Source: Clitopilus passeckerianus (taxonomy: Eukaryota > Basidiomycota > Agaricomycetes > Agaricales > Entolomataceae). From it: a stretch of 64,000 bases of DNA. The translations under genes were made by a program, and so were the position numbers. The DNA is taken from NCBI GenBank assembly GCA_944990035.1, contig CALYLX010000008.1, positions 1-64,000 of the forward strand, read 5' to 3'. The notes beneath the pieces are model-generated. The model had not been told where the DNA came from. It made no database searches and was given only the letters and a program-made list of their open reading frames with translations. Below are positions 33,356 to 45,477 of the stretch, one piece after another; the first letter of the stretch is position 1, and each line of letters begins with the position of its first letter.

Positions 33356-35828
33356 GCTCGGATTCCGTGGAGCTTTCGATTACGTGAAGGGAGGGGCAAA
33401 CTTGCTTTATTCTGTCCAGGTGGATGTGCTCAGGTTCTTACAGTAGGAGGTCGATGATTGGTCAGCGTTGTCATGAGAGAAGACTTCTTAATACCCTACA
33501 CTTGGAAATGCACTAATTCACTGCGAATGCCTGCACGTTCCACCCATGATTTACCTCTCGAAACCGAAATAAGGTTAAAGCACCAGAAGCAATAAAGCAA
33601 TGATACTCTGATCGCCGTGCGCGGCATCTACGTGAAGATACACACTATCATCGGGAGTGGCGCGTCTACTATCCATATATCTATGTGTGCACTAGCACCT
33701 TGGAATCTCGAATAATTGAATAAATCCAACCACCCGCCACACAGGCACCCTAGTCAACACATTCCTCGATAACGTACTCAAAACAACGCAAGGCACGGCG
33801 ACATTCGGTACGAAGTCCATGCACACCTCCGAGGAATTGTACCATTCTACGTCCCGGAAGGGCCGGAGCTCTTACGAAACTGTGGAATCGTTTCGACCTG
33901 ATCGCGAGCTATGACGATCTGAGTAAAGCCTGAGAACCTGAAGGGAACATGAGGCTGAGGCGTTGAGAACGAACGTTCGATTGGCCTGAAGAGTGAGTCA
34001 TCAGTTGGTCAACGAGTTGGGGAAATGGGGTCCTGTTCCCCAGAAAGCCTTATCGATAGGACATACCTACCAGTTGAGGCCGCCGTGTGATGGTTGCATT
34101 TTTGGGAGTTGGCCTGATACAGACTCAACTACTAGGCGTTGTTCATACTTTTCGCGTCGGAGAAATTTAAATGTATTAGAAATAAAGAATACGTGTATTC
34201 AATGGAACAATTCCAAACCTGACAATCCTACTCAATCATCCAATCGCGGTATCGCAAGAAGCCTAGGTAAGCAGAGTAAAACGAGGTTATGTCACTAGGG
34301 CGCTCAGGTGTTCTCGGGGAGCGAAAAACCACGTTAGCGCAAATCTCTGCTACTCGACTACTCTGGCTCGGAGTGGGGATGGATGGATGGATGGATGGGA
34401 CACAGCAGCCAAAGTTCCAAGAGTCTTAGGCGTACTGATGAGGGGGAGTGGGCAGTGTACTTAGTGCGCGAATGAGCGCTCTTCAATCCCTAAATGCTGG
34501 ACTTGGTGAGCATGAAGCCAATCGGCCATGAGTTGATTGCGATGAATCGTATTCGCCTCCGTGTAGTCCGACTTGATGTCCATTGCTTCTCCCACCCAAG
34601 AAACTGCCTCCGCTGAATACATTCCTCAATGGGTGATGGATCATTCTTCTGCACGCGCAGCTAGCTGTCTATGAATTGGCGGTCTCCCCAGTCCGTCTTG
34701 CCTGCAAATCCAAAGGTCCCCAGCGGGGAGCCGCATCCGCAGGCGTTGGGCTTTTTCAAAACGACGAGTCGTCGCAGCAGTGCTAAGAATATTCGACGAT
34801 CCAATGTCTTCATTTAACTCAACGGATCAAGTGTAAGGGACGCAGAAGTCGAATTCGTCAGGGCAGCAGGGCACGACGTCCCAGAAGAGTCCGTTTGTCA
34901 GAGGGGTGTGCTCTGTCGTAAACCTCATAACGAAATCCAGGTAAGGTTACCGGCTGGCAGGAAGAATGAATTAACCGGGCAGTCGGTCACTCGAGTGATC
35001 GCGATCACAGCATTATATTGCCAGTGTGACGGGGTCCTCTTGTGATCTCATAAACAGGTGTTCGCGATCGCAAAAGAGAGCGCGTTTGGGTACTTTCCCT
35101 CACACACTGAATGAGGACCCAACTGAATTGTATTTCATATGGTGCGTCCTCGAGACGGATTGGAACACAGGGCGACCATAATGCTTCGGAGATGGAGGAT
35201 CATCGCTTGCGCTCGCTAAGCTGTTCAAAACACAGTGGATGGAAAACCACCGTCGTCGTATGGTAAAATAGACTAGACTGGATTGGGTGGCACCTTCATT
35301 GCAGAGCGACAACGTTTTATCGATCTCCGTGGTAATCGCGGCCTTTCGACGTTTATGATGATCTGCAGGGTCTTCAGTTCTTCCTTAGAGATTCTGGCAA
35401 ATCAAAAAAGGATAAATCCGCAGCTCAAGCCAATGGCCACAACGTATTCCGAACTCGAGAGGTTACTTTGGACGAAAAATGACGAGTCCGAAGGGGGGTG
35501 CTAAATAAGTCGATGAATCGTGAGAGAGATTTTTGATACAAACATCTGGAGTGGGAAAGATACGCAGGGAGGCAAGAAACGCGGAGATAGAAGTGTTTGT
35601 TGAGGTCAAGTCCTATGACTCTCCCTGTTAACCGGGGTAGGTCGGCGGGTAGATTCGGTGTTATCAACCGGGGATATTGCTGATCTATATTTGGCTTTGT
35701 TGTAAGGTTTCGGCATCTGCTCTGCCGAACCACTGGTTGCAAAAGGCTCTGGGTTTCGGTCATCCCGTTAACTAGCCCAGCTGAGTCCCCAATCCACACC
35801 CCAGCAACATCCCATCTTTTCCGTTACA
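33356..35828. other. Gene-poor region, 2.5 kb
   Basis: I find no credible gene. A short GGAT tetranucleotide array lies at 34376-34398. The right-hand end should contain the promoter and leader of the MADS-box gene. Confidence 0.45.
34376..34398 (+). repeat. (GGAT)n microsatellite
   Basis: Five to six uninterrupted GGAT units occur in the middle of a gene-poor stretch. This is a simple repeat with no evident role. Confidence 0.85.
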
Positions 35829-37785
35829 ATGGGAAGGCGAAAAATCGAAATCCAACCTATAACGGTGAGTTCGCAACCTTCAACGATATTGCCGCCAAGG
35901 TCGGAGGCTATTCTGGTCGCAGCCTTCACGACGTCTTCGACCTATTTTTCATCGTCTTCTTCGAAGTTGGAGCGTCGGATAGCTAACATTCGTTCTTTAT
36001 ACTTAGCACGAACGCAATCGCTCAGTGACCTTCCTAAAAGTACGTCTCGCCTGCGTTAATCTCATTTCCAGCTATTTTTGACTTGAAGTCTTGGCATTTT
36101 CTATTTATCTCCACCTTCAGCGTAAAAATGGCCTTTTCAAGAAAGCATATGAGCTCGGTGTCCTTTGCTCTGTAGACGTCGCTGTTATCATCTTCGGTAC
36201 GCCCTTCTGCTTCTTAGGCACCAGGCTTGACAGCGTCATTGACGTCGAATGCCAAGTCTACGTGTCGTACTATACATCCGGCTGACCCTGTTCTATTTTT
36301 ATCCAGAAGAACGACCTGGCCACCATGTCAAGCTCTACCAATATTGCTCGAACAATGACATCCATTCGATGGTACAACGCCATATTAGAGTGTGTCTCGT
36401 TATCGTCGCTCATCTGAGACCACTGCTGACCTCATCGTCTAGCACGATGGCGAGAAGGACACACGTGGGCCAGCCGATTTTTCCGGCCATGGAGGTGGCT
36501 CCAAAATGGACTCAGGCGACGGCGAGGATGATGATGATATTGAAGACGATGAACCTGTAGCAGCAAGAAGCTCGACGAAAAGGAGAGGAGATGGGAAACC
36601 CAAGCATGCCCAATCAGCACCGGAACCCATGGACGCTAGTGTACGCCCTTCAACCATGCTTGCGTCCTCTTCATTGAACTAATATTTCTGCTTCTTCAGG
36701 TGGACTACATGCCTCCCCGCGTACCCTTGTCATCGCAAGGAATTCCTCCTGGTTTGCCCATTCCACCGTCAATGGCCATGTCTCAACAACACCCTATATC
36801 GAGCGACCGATATGCCAGCCGACCACCGCACCACGATTCACACCAAAGCAAGAAACCACGACTCGGTATGCCAGGGATGCACCACCCGCACCATTCCCGC
36901 TCGTCTGACGACGACCTCGTACCTACGTCAGCTAGCCCAGTCAGCGGCAACGCCTATCCGTACAGCCATGCCCATTCTTCGCAAAGTTTCAGACACCCGC
37001 AGCACCATCTCTCAGCGAACCATGGTTCGTCGCAACATCACCACCACCCTTCGAGCCAGCAGCACGGCTACTCGCCCTATAGCGGTGGGCCAACTCCATT
37101 CTTCCCTTCCGGTACCTCTCCCCATCACCATGGCTCTTCCTTTGACAATTTCCACCCCTCATCACGGACCCGAGGCGCAAGCACGAGCACCACACGCAGC
37201 GCTAGCAGTAGTGCAGGCGGTTTCGAGCATCCCAGCCAATCCAACCCCATATTCTCAAATCGAGGATCTGACGCAGGTCCAAACTCATCTGCGAGTGCCG
37301 ATCTCTTCTCTGCCTTTCTGGGTGGAGGTGGCGGGTCGGATGATCATCGGTCGAGCATGATACGTCGTGCGTCAAGCGGCCCTGGAGGCGGAGGTTCTGG
37401 TGGGTCGAATGCCTTCGGTCTAGACTGGCCAGTGCACGCGCCGTCGTCAGGCGGAGGCGGTCCTCCACGCTCAGCGGGTAGCATGTCATCTGGCGGCGGC
37501 TCGGGTCGTGGTGGTGACAGCTCGGAAGGGACGCCTGTTGGTCAGATGAGCGGCAGCGGGCCAGGGGGTGGATCGTCGGGAGCTGATGCCAATAACTGGT
37601 TGGATTTTTTATCCGGGACGAACAGCTCGAATCAAGGGAGTGGTGGTGGTTCTAACGGCTCTGGCCCGCCGGGTGGTACGGGACCTGGTCGTCCAGGTGC
37701 AGACTCGATGGCTATCGACAGCCTTGCATATCTTGGCTTGAACGGAGTAGCAGTTGGAGTTGGTGGTGATATGAAAAAAGAATAG
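35829..37785 (+). CDS. MADS-box transcription factor, Rlm1/MEF2 type
   Basis: The MADS domain is spread over the first four exons: [12 protein letters not shown], then [11 protein letters not shown], then [25 protein letters not shown], then the MEF2-like extension [16 protein letters not shown] with [11 protein letters not shown]. The residues that contact the CArG-type DNA site (GRRKIEI, RK-GLFKKA) are intact. Downstream is an acidic patch ([14 protein letters not shown]), a basic patch ([12 protein letters not shown]) and a long His/Ser/Pro-rich and then Gly-rich tail of about 360 residues ending [13 protein letters not shown]. In yeast, Rlm1 is activated by the cell-wall-integrity MAP kinase; a similar role here is inference from the family. 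The introns are short and the frame is complete. Confidence 0.92.
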
Positions 37786-38211
37786 CCTAGGCGTTCTTGA
37801 TTCGTATGGACTTGGATTTTGATATTTAATTTTCTTTCTCCACTCTCATGTTTCCCTCTCATCCTATCGCGGCTTATTCGATGGTTATGATATGTACACA
37901 GCCATACGTTATATTCACTGTAAATCAAGGACAAAATGTACTTTTTTATTTTACCGAACACGCTGCGGCTTGTTGGAAGTGATCACGATCTAATCACCAG
38001 CGACAGAATCTCTTGAGATCCTCCCGTAGGTGATAGTCATCGTCGATCATGGTGCCTGCACATATGTTTTCGGTGATGAACAATGACTTAATCTGTCCTC
38101 ATTATAGTAAATACAGAGTTTAATTGTGATTGTCCAACTGATAAAGAGCGAGGGCGAGAATGATCGTCATCACGGAGTACCCACTCTCAAAACACGCTAT
38201 CAAAGGGCAAG
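37786..38211. other. Intergenic region
   Basis: This region contains the 3' end of the MADS-box gene and the promoter of the GFA-domain gene. No gene is seen. Confidence 0.45.
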
Positions 38212-39264
38212 ATGTCTACACTCATCGCATCTAAATGCCATTGCGGCCTCAACTCGTTCAAAATTCCTTTCGACACGGCATCTTTGCCGATTCCATGCAA
38301 CATGTGCCACTGCAACTCGTGCAGGCATTCCACTGGACAGATGTACATCAGCGCTGGTCGTGTCAAAGGGGTGCCACTTACTCTTGATTCGAACGAGCAC
38401 GACCTCCGCCCAGCTAGCCTTGGCAACCTCACTGCTTACAGAACTTCTGACCACGCGACCAGATACTTCTGCAAGCGATGCACCGCCCATTTCTTCTTCG
38501 CCGAGAAGACAGGCGATGACGAAAATCCCGTTCAGTACTTCGTGTTTACTGGTACCTTGGAGAAGGTTGATGGTATTGTTGCCGTCGCCAGACATATTTT
38601 CGTCGAGGATACCTTGGATGGTGGTCTAGCTGACCATATTCCTACCATCAATGGTAACGCCATTCCTCGGTACAGCGGGGACTCTTTCACTTCGGAAGAG
38701 CTTCCTGTAGGATGGCGCTCAGACCGCCTTCCTGCGAAATCGGACAAGGGAGATCTCATGTTCTATTGTCACTGCAAGGCCAACGTCTTCACTGTCAAGC
38801 GTGCGACCGAGGCCAAACCTCCGTACTTGGTGCAAGACTCCGAAGGTTCTCCGGTCAAATTCTATGGGGCCCAATGCCTCTGTGCAGATTGTCGACTCGC
38901 CAGCGGGAACGCCATTCAAAGCTGGATCCTGCTTCCCCGGTCTACTGTCATTGATCCTTCGACATCAGAACCCGTCGACTTCGAAAACGTGGCCAAGCGA
39001 CCCAAGACGCTTCTTCAGTACCAAGGTAGCGAAGGGCACTTCCGCGAGAACTGCGGGACCTGTGGTGCGACGGTGTTCTGGTGGAGAACGGGAGGGTTGT
39101 ACATGGATATTTCCGCTGGGTTACTTGATCATGACACGGTGGGCGCGAGAGGACAGGGTTGGGTCTCGTGGGCAGAGGAGATTTCTTACACTGACGATGC
39201 AGTGGACTCCAGTCTTCATCCGAGTTTGGCGGAAGGAGTGAAGGCCACCAATGCACGCGGGTGA
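38212..39264 (+). CDS. Protein with two GFA/CENP-V (glutathione-dependent formaldehyde-activating-like) domains
   Basis: One uninterrupted frame of 350 codons begins MSTLIASKCHCGLNSFKIPF. The first GFA-like zinc domain (residues about 9-130) has CHCG, CHCNSCRHSTG and FCKRCTAHFFF. A second, more diverged copy (about 195-320) has FYCHCKANVF, CLCADCRLASGNAIQSW and CGTCGATVFWW. The Cys pairs match the zinc sites of the GFA/CENP-V fold. Bacterial Gfa was proposed to speed S-hydroxymethylglutathione formation, but most fungal members have no tested activity. Two-domain forms occur in fungi. There are no introns and no targeting signal. The substrate is unknown. Confidence 0.86.
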   Translation: MSTLIASKCHCGLNSFKIPFDTASLPIPCNMCHCNSCRHSTGQMYISAGRVKGVPLTLDSNEHDLRPASLGNLTAYRTSDHATRYFCKRCTAHFFFAEKTGDDENPVQYFVFTGTLEKVDGIVAVARHIFVEDTLDGGLADHIPTINGNAIPRYSGDSFTSEELPVGWRSDRLPAKSDKGDLMFYCHCKANVFTVKRATEAKPPYLVQDSEGSPVKFYGAQCLCADCRLASGNAIQSWILLPRSTVIDPSTSEPVDFENVAKRPKTLLQYQGSEGHFRENCGTCGATVFWWRTGGLYMDISAGLLDHDTVGARGQGWVSWAEEISYTDDAVDSSLHPSLAEGVKATNARG

Positions 39265-40645
39265 ATGGCTGTTCCGGAGATTGGATACAGTCGTTCCTAA
39301 ATGGATTGACTAATCAGTACATTTTTTCGTTCTTCAATTCAATGTTTCATACAAGCAAAATGGTCGATAAATTGAACAATCAGGTCGGTTCCCAGTCGGT
39401 CTGATTGGTGAATGGGGGTCAGGAAACTCCATGATGTCGGATGCGCTCGCGGTGTCTGAAAGCATAGGAAAGACACCATATTCGTTCTATGCCGGCGGTA
39501 TCGACCCGCATACCTGGGTACGATTGAATGGAGACCAAGTGGATTCTCTCAACATTGAATATTGCAGCCGAACTCGGTGATTCGCCTCTCCATTTAGACC
39601 TCGGTTTTCTGACCGATGACATGATGATCCTGATGCATAGGAATTGACGAAAAACTACTTACGAATGTATGAGTAAATTAGTTGAATGGGGAGGAGCCTC
39701 CATGTGATGGCGATAAAACGCATCCTCTTGCTCAAAGCCCTCTTGTGAGGCGATGTCGGGAACTCCGACATATCCGCGTGTTGCCTGAATGCCAGAAGGT
39801 GGGCCTTTCCAGTCGTGTTCAACGGGAAAGTCAAGCACGTGCTGCTGCGAACATGAGACGGGTTCGTTCCAATGAGTTTCGTGGTGAGCACCTAATTCAG
39901 CCTCCGGTGGAGCATGTTCTGATAAATTTGCCAGTGCTAGGTCGTGAAAGGTAGCCACCAATTCCTGCAGGACGATGGGAAAGTGACCTAAAACTCTGCT
40001 TTGGCTGGCTATAGGCGACAAACACGTACATGTCCTTTGACAACGTAATGATTATTCCAGCGGCCATTAGAATTGCACGGGCGCCGTGTAGGCAGTGTGA
40101 AGGAATAGAAGATGTATTGTGGGGCTCGCGAGCAGCTTGTTGAAGCCAAGGTCGATGTAGCTCATTGAGTGCCTTACGTGTCGTGGCGGTTGTTTACCAT
40201 AGCGTGGTTCTTCCAGCGAAAAGGACCCTGACAGCTCAGTCCACGACTACTGACATCCACTACCCAGTAATCCCACCGCTTCAATGAAGTCAGGGATATA
40301 TTATATCACCCGTTATACAGTTTCTCTGGCTCTGCACCTCTCTGGTAGCCCCTCAGATAACGACTGGAGAAACTACAGTAGCATCCCAGTTTCTCCCTGT
40401 GACCAATCCACGACTGAAATGACTGAATCCCATAAGGTCTGATTCTTTTATTCTTCCTGCACGACTAGTCAAACTTATTGGCTCTGCTTAGTGGATTGTC
40501 GACGAGGATGGAGCTGGAATAGCGACCATCCGAAGCCTTTTGCTCCCAAGCTTATATTTGGGCTGGGATGGTGAGCCAGAGGCTTACAGCGGCATTATCG
40601 TTTCAAGAAGCGTCAAGCATTGGAGGCTGATGAAATGCTCCGAAT
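39265..40645. other. Gene-poor region, 1.4 kb
   Basis: The longest frame (39659-40021, minus, 120 codons) has a few protein-like runs (WNEPVSCSQQHVLDFPVEHD) but no recognisable domain and no clear continuation, so I leave it uncalled. Confidence 0.35.
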
Positions 40646-41671
40646 ATGAGGATTACTAGTATGCCTGACCGTCTCCCTTCCACTTCATGGTCCTTGCTAA
40701 CGACTAGCGGCAGCATATCACCAGTATACAACGAATCTGGGTCTTCCCAACCCTCCGGGTTAGTCGTGGACCATCCGTGGAAGCGGCCAAAGGTGAGCTA
40801 TATATTTTACTTTTTCCTCAATATGTGCTTATATTTCAACGAAGGTAGTGCTGGTACCACTTGACCCAAGGGGTTGGGACAGCCAGGAATGGTGCTTTAA
40901 GGATGTTCATACCGTTCCGCGGCCGAGGCCGCTGCACCATGATTAGACTCATGTCATTTCATCTTTGTTTAAATAAGTGCGGTACCATGAAATTCAAAGG
41001 ACATTTTATTTGGGGTTTACAGCAGTACGTTGCGTGCAGGTGAACTTGTCTTTCTTGGAATGGCGCATGATGCGACTTTCCTGGTGTATTCCCTATGAGA
41101 AGCAACGTCACATTGGGCTTCTGTGGACCCGAGCTTGTGGAAATCTCGAAGACTCCAACAACGGTCGGAATTACGATATTCGATTCAGAGCTTCTAGATT
41201 TACACGGAGTTCCCGAATTCGCCATTGAAACCACAAACATCACGCCAGAGTGAGGACATCTGTAGCACGTTCGGAATATCACTAATGTGGGCATAGGATA
41301 CTCGGGCGTCATCTCTAACTATTACGATTCTTCATGAGATATTTGGTAGGTTCCAATGAGAAACCCGATCCGGGGGAGAGATATTCACAAAATGTTCTAG
41401 AATTTGACTAACGCAAACCCGAGGCGGAAACCATGGTGATGTTCGATCTCAAGTTACGGTGGTGCTTCTCTGGCCGGGGGTGCGAATCGTATTCCTGCAG
41501 GGCGACAGGACCTCTGGCGGAGGCAGCTTGAGCCAGTGTAGTCAGTCACCTAAGCCCATAGTGAGCTTCACTCTGATCGTCCGTGACCACCATCTCGTTA
41601 CCCCGTGCTGTCATAACTCTTGGTACGTCTCATTCGTTCCAGAGTTCCATTACCTGGACAAGATCGAATAA
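40646..41671 (+). pseudogene. Decayed multi-exon gene, family not recognised
   Basis: A frame at 40646 reaches DHPWKRPK and a GTGAGC donor. An acceptor (AACGAAG) continues in phase as VVLVPLDPRGWDSQEWCFKD, with a stop soon after. Further right, ELVFLGMAHDATFLVYSL stops, and a 2-nt shift allows SNVTLGFCGPELVEISKTPT, then GITIFDSELLDLHGVPEFAI. Another piece (TVVLLWPGVRIVFLQGDRTS) lies at 41459-41671. These pieces look coding and share orientation, but need frame changes to connect. I interpret them as one broken gene. Confidence 0.35.
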
Positions 41672-43527
41672 TGCTGCCACTGAGGCAGTTCTGTCTGCTG
41701 TGATCCCGTAAAAGGATGGGATGTGTGACCTCCACACTGGTTATCTAGTTAAACAAGACAAGATATTCTTCAATTCTAGTTCGACAACGAATATATCATT
41801 TACAGTCACGGGTTTCAAAACGTAGAGCCTACTGGTCTTGCATTAAGCTCAAACGTCCCACCGTCATCTAGTAAAATTCTGTCGGTAACTTATCGACAAG
41901 CAGCTAGAGGATGCCTACCTTTAATCGGGGGCCTGCGCGTTATTAGGGTACACTTTGTGCATCTCACACCGATGTTCAATCCCGGCCCCCAGAAGTATGA
42001 AGATGGGGAAATCGCCTCTAGGAGCCATAGCTCAAGTCCGGTGGGTCCAGGCCACCGAAGGCTGGCTAGGACTAGATTCATATCGACGCTGATGCGACTA
42101 TGAGTAGGATGAGTAAATGAACCGTAGCGTGGATCAAACGGTGGGTACGCACATCTCCTAGACTTAAACATTAGCCACTATCAGTGTTGAGTCCTGAGAT
42201 AGAGGAGGAAGGACGGGCTGCTTCTTGCGATATATGAATCACGCTATAGACAGCAGCCTTCTATCAGTCGCAACTAGAAGCATGGAATTCAGTAGTCTAG
42301 TACAAGGGCAAACGAAAGATGACATACCTTTGACGCGAGATTGGCTCGAGTGATATAGCAGAGGTCCAGGGCGTCAGAAATTGGGCAATGCCGTGCAAGC
42401 AGGATTTGGGATGGTTGTGTTTCATTGGAGGCACGGCCCGCTCAAAGCGGTCGCAGTAGCGATAGCTGAAAATTAGCCAATTGACACCAGGTCATTCTGC
42501 CTACAGGTCAGGTAAGTCACCTGTTTACTTCAACGAAGCAGGGGCAGACGTACGTGGTTGAACGAACAAATGCTCCTCCAAGCAGAGTTTATTCTTCTCC
42601 AAATGCCATCCACCTCATACCATACCAGCCGTGTAGCTATAAGTAGCTACGGCCGAGCATGGCGAATCGTGGATTAGCCACCAGAGGGCAAATACGATTT
42701 CGGAGGTGCTGGGTCAGCATTGCAAAATTGGCCCAAGAAACGGCAAGACTAGACCAAGGGTGGTGGGACCCCATAGCGGGGTGTCAACCGTTTATTTAAC
42801 GGAGGCTAGCCACGAAAAGTTAGCAAAAGATTTTGCAGTGTTACTGAGAACAGACCTTGACCTGGGTTCTCTTAAATTGCGAATGGTGATCTAGATTCTT
42901 CTCATCACTTTGCTAGAGAATAGTACTTCAAGTTTCTGCTCAGAGCTTCCCATGTTCGCAGAGCGTGTTAGGGCCCGGACCACCATGGAATGAAGGGACT
43001 GATGTGGGTGGTTTGTGGGACGAACACGATAGAGTGAGTCAGCATCGCCACATGGAGATGGCACTACAGAGCCAAATAGAGAACGCCTTACGCGACGTGT
43101 TACTCTGAACGGGTCGACCATTGCAACTTAAGAAATTATCGATATAGTTTCGGTACAGGTTCTATATATTGCCTGTAACAACCATGGCGTCCGCGGCCCC
43201 ATCATTCTGGATCTCTACTAGCAAGTCTGTTATCTCCTCCTGCTCAGAATTACGACTATTTAAACATGCTTTCCTGTTCTGCCTGGCTACTGTATCTCTG
43301 CGAGTACCCGATGCGCTTGGCTGAGCGGAAATGCGAAATCCTTGACGATTCTACAGTGTAAAACTGTCCAAATGCATCATCTGTGCAACATATCTACGAC
43401 GTTTTCACCCGGCGGCTCCGTTTGTGTGTGATTGCCATCAATCGTAGTATCTGGTTGAGTCATGAAAGTAAGTCTTCAAAAGCGGACGCGATCATTCATC
43501 CCATAGTTGCATTCGCCTCTAACTATC
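41672..43527. other. Gene-poor region, 1.9 kb
   Basis: No gene can be supported. All frames are short and without domain character. The promoter of the next gene lies at the right edge. Confidence 0.4.
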
Positions 43528-44892
43528 ATGACATCCCCCTCTACAGCATCCCCGATCTCTCCGAGCGACTCCATATCCCCAAGTTCATCCCCGACCGGAA
43601 CCATCCTCTCATCCAGAAGCAGCCCAGCCAATGATCTACCCATCGAGCTCCTTCTTCAAATTGCAAGGTACACCCTCCCTCAGGAGTCAGACTACGCCTT
43701 TATGGGTGTGATCCAACGAAACCAACTGTGGTGTTCAACCAATCACGCCCTCCTAGGCTACTGCCTCGTCCAAAAATCCTGGAAACCCATCCTCGAAATT
43801 CTCTATTCCATCATCGAGCCTCGGAACCGTATCTCACAACCTAAACTTCTTGCATACGCGCTCAGGAAGCAGCCGGAGGTCAGACGTTGCCTCACGCAGT
43901 TTGCACCGGCATGGTTCAGGCATCCCTCCACCGCACTTCCCACCGAGTGGGAGTATTACATTAACCCTGACACCGAGATGAACACCGCATGGGCGACGAT
44001 TCTCCAACTCTCAGCAGGATCAATAACCCATATCGATATGCCCTACGAACTGCTCTACCCGCTCAGATACCCACTATCTCAGCTCGGAGGTGTCGAGACA
44101 TGCACGTTGAACCAGTGGTACGACTATGAAGACATGCGCACTGCCGGTACCGATGTATTTTCCGTTCTTTTCCGCGCCATCTGTGACTGGACTCGGCTCT
44201 CACGCCTATCTATCCGTATCAAGTGGGGGAAGTGGGATGTTGGGGCTGGTAATCCAGTATCCGAGTCGTCCCAGCGACTAGCACATCAACCACCCACCTT
44301 CTCCCTTCACACTCTATCGCTCTCTTACGGGCCATATACCGGTTCGCAGCTCCTTCACTTGCTATCCTCCTCAACACGCACCCTGCAATGCCTATCTATC
44401 GAAGGTATCTCAGGACTATCCGAGGCGGACCTATACGACATCCTCAGCGGGCCATGCCTCCTCCTCAAAACGCTCAATGTCGAGAGGTGTTCTGTCGCAC
44501 CCTCGCCCCAATTATCCATCGACCACAACCTCTCTACTAGCAACCCGAAGCCACTAGATATCGCCTTCTCCAGAATGCCGAACCTCACATACCTCTTCAT
44601 TGACGACTTCCTCGTCACCTCATCCGCCATCGCTTTCAAGCCGGGGCCCCGATGCACGCCCGCTCCATCAAACACCAGCCAGCCTAGTATTACAATTCGG
44701 CCCACGTCAGCGAGTGGTGCAACGGACTGGTCTGCAGAGGACGTGCTCAGCGCACTGCAAACTACAGGATGGAAAGCGATCTTGTTTAACGCTGGATTTT
44801 ACCCCGACCACGATGCGGTTGATATGGTGCAAGGGGTGGCGGATGAGAGAGGAGTTGATATATGCTGTTTCTCGCCATATTTGCTTGATTGA
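43528..44892 (+). CDS. F-box-like / leucine-rich protein
   Basis: A single intronless frame of 454 residues starts at the ATG MTSPSTASPISPSDSISPSS. After a Ser-rich leader, NDLPIELLLQIARYTLPQES is an F-box-like start, followed by LLGYCLVQKSWKPILEILYS. The rest has spaced leucine-rich segments (LSRLSIRIKWGKW, LHTLSLSYGPYTGSQLLHLL, LQCLSIEGISGLSEADLYDI, LLLKTLNVERCSVAP), ending DICCFSPYLLD. This layout is common in agaricomycete F-box proteins, which present substrates to SCF ubiquitin ligases. The substrate is unknown. Confidence 0.8.
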   Translation: MTSPSTASPISPSDSISPSSSPTGTILSSRSSPANDLPIELLLQIARYTLPQESDYAFMGVIQRNQLWCSTNHALLGYCLVQKSWKPILEILYSIIEPRNRISQPKLLAYALRKQPEVRRCLTQFAPAWFRHPSTALPTEWEYYINPDTEMNTAWATILQLSAGSITHIDMPYELLYPLRYPLSQLGGVETCTLNQWYDYEDMRTAGTDVFSVLFRAICDWTRLSRLSIRIKWGKWDVGAGNPVSESSQRLAHQPPTFSLHTLSLSYGPYTGSQLLHLLSSSTRTLQCLSIEGISGLSEADLYDILSGPCLLLKTLNVERCSVAPSPQLSIDHNLSTSNPKPLDIAFSRMPNLTYLFIDDFLVTSSAIAFKPGPRCTPAPSNTSQPSITIRPTSASGATDWSAEDVLSALQTTGWKAILFNAGFYPDHDAVDMVQGVADERGVDICCFSPYLLD

Positions 44893-45477
44893 TCTGGATT
44901 GATTGGGCATGCGAATACGGCGTAGTGCCGACGGTTTCATTGGGAGAGATGTAGGTTTCAATTACTTCGATTCGGAGAAGCTTGATAGATTACAGCTTAG
45001 ACACTATTGAGCTAGACGCTAGGCTATGCATGAAACCATCCACCGTTCCGAACCCTAAGCCCAAGTTCCATTTTCGACTAACGGAAGAAGTAAACAGTGA
45101 AATATTCGAGCACAGATGACTCCTGACCCGTACCCCGTCCCCGCTCGATGGTCTATGGCTGTTGCAGATCCTCCCTAATCTGTTCTCGACGTCCCTCTAT
45201 TCAGTGACTTCTCCGCTCTTCAACGGCTCGACAATCTCTTGGTGCCCGCTATTTGAGGTGGAAGCAAGTGCCGTGTGTTGATGTAAATTGTGCATCGTGA
45301 GCACATTCGCTTTGACCATCGTGGCCCATCCATCAGAATGGCCACAGCATCTCATTGTTCTCAGTAGATACCATTGTTCTCGTAAAGTATATATTCATGT
45401 TGTAGTGTATAATCACAATCTGTTCGATATATTCCCTCTTTCGATCCCTCAGTAATGTCCTGCCCGACTTTTCGTCT
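44893..45477. other. Convergent intergenic region
   Basis: This region holds the 3' ends of two convergent genes. No gene is seen. Confidence 0.45.

Noticed and set aside
35425..35799. Minus-strand 124-codon frame upstream of the MADS-box gene
   Set aside because: It sits in the promoter region of a well-supported gene, ends without partner exons and has no recognisable motif.
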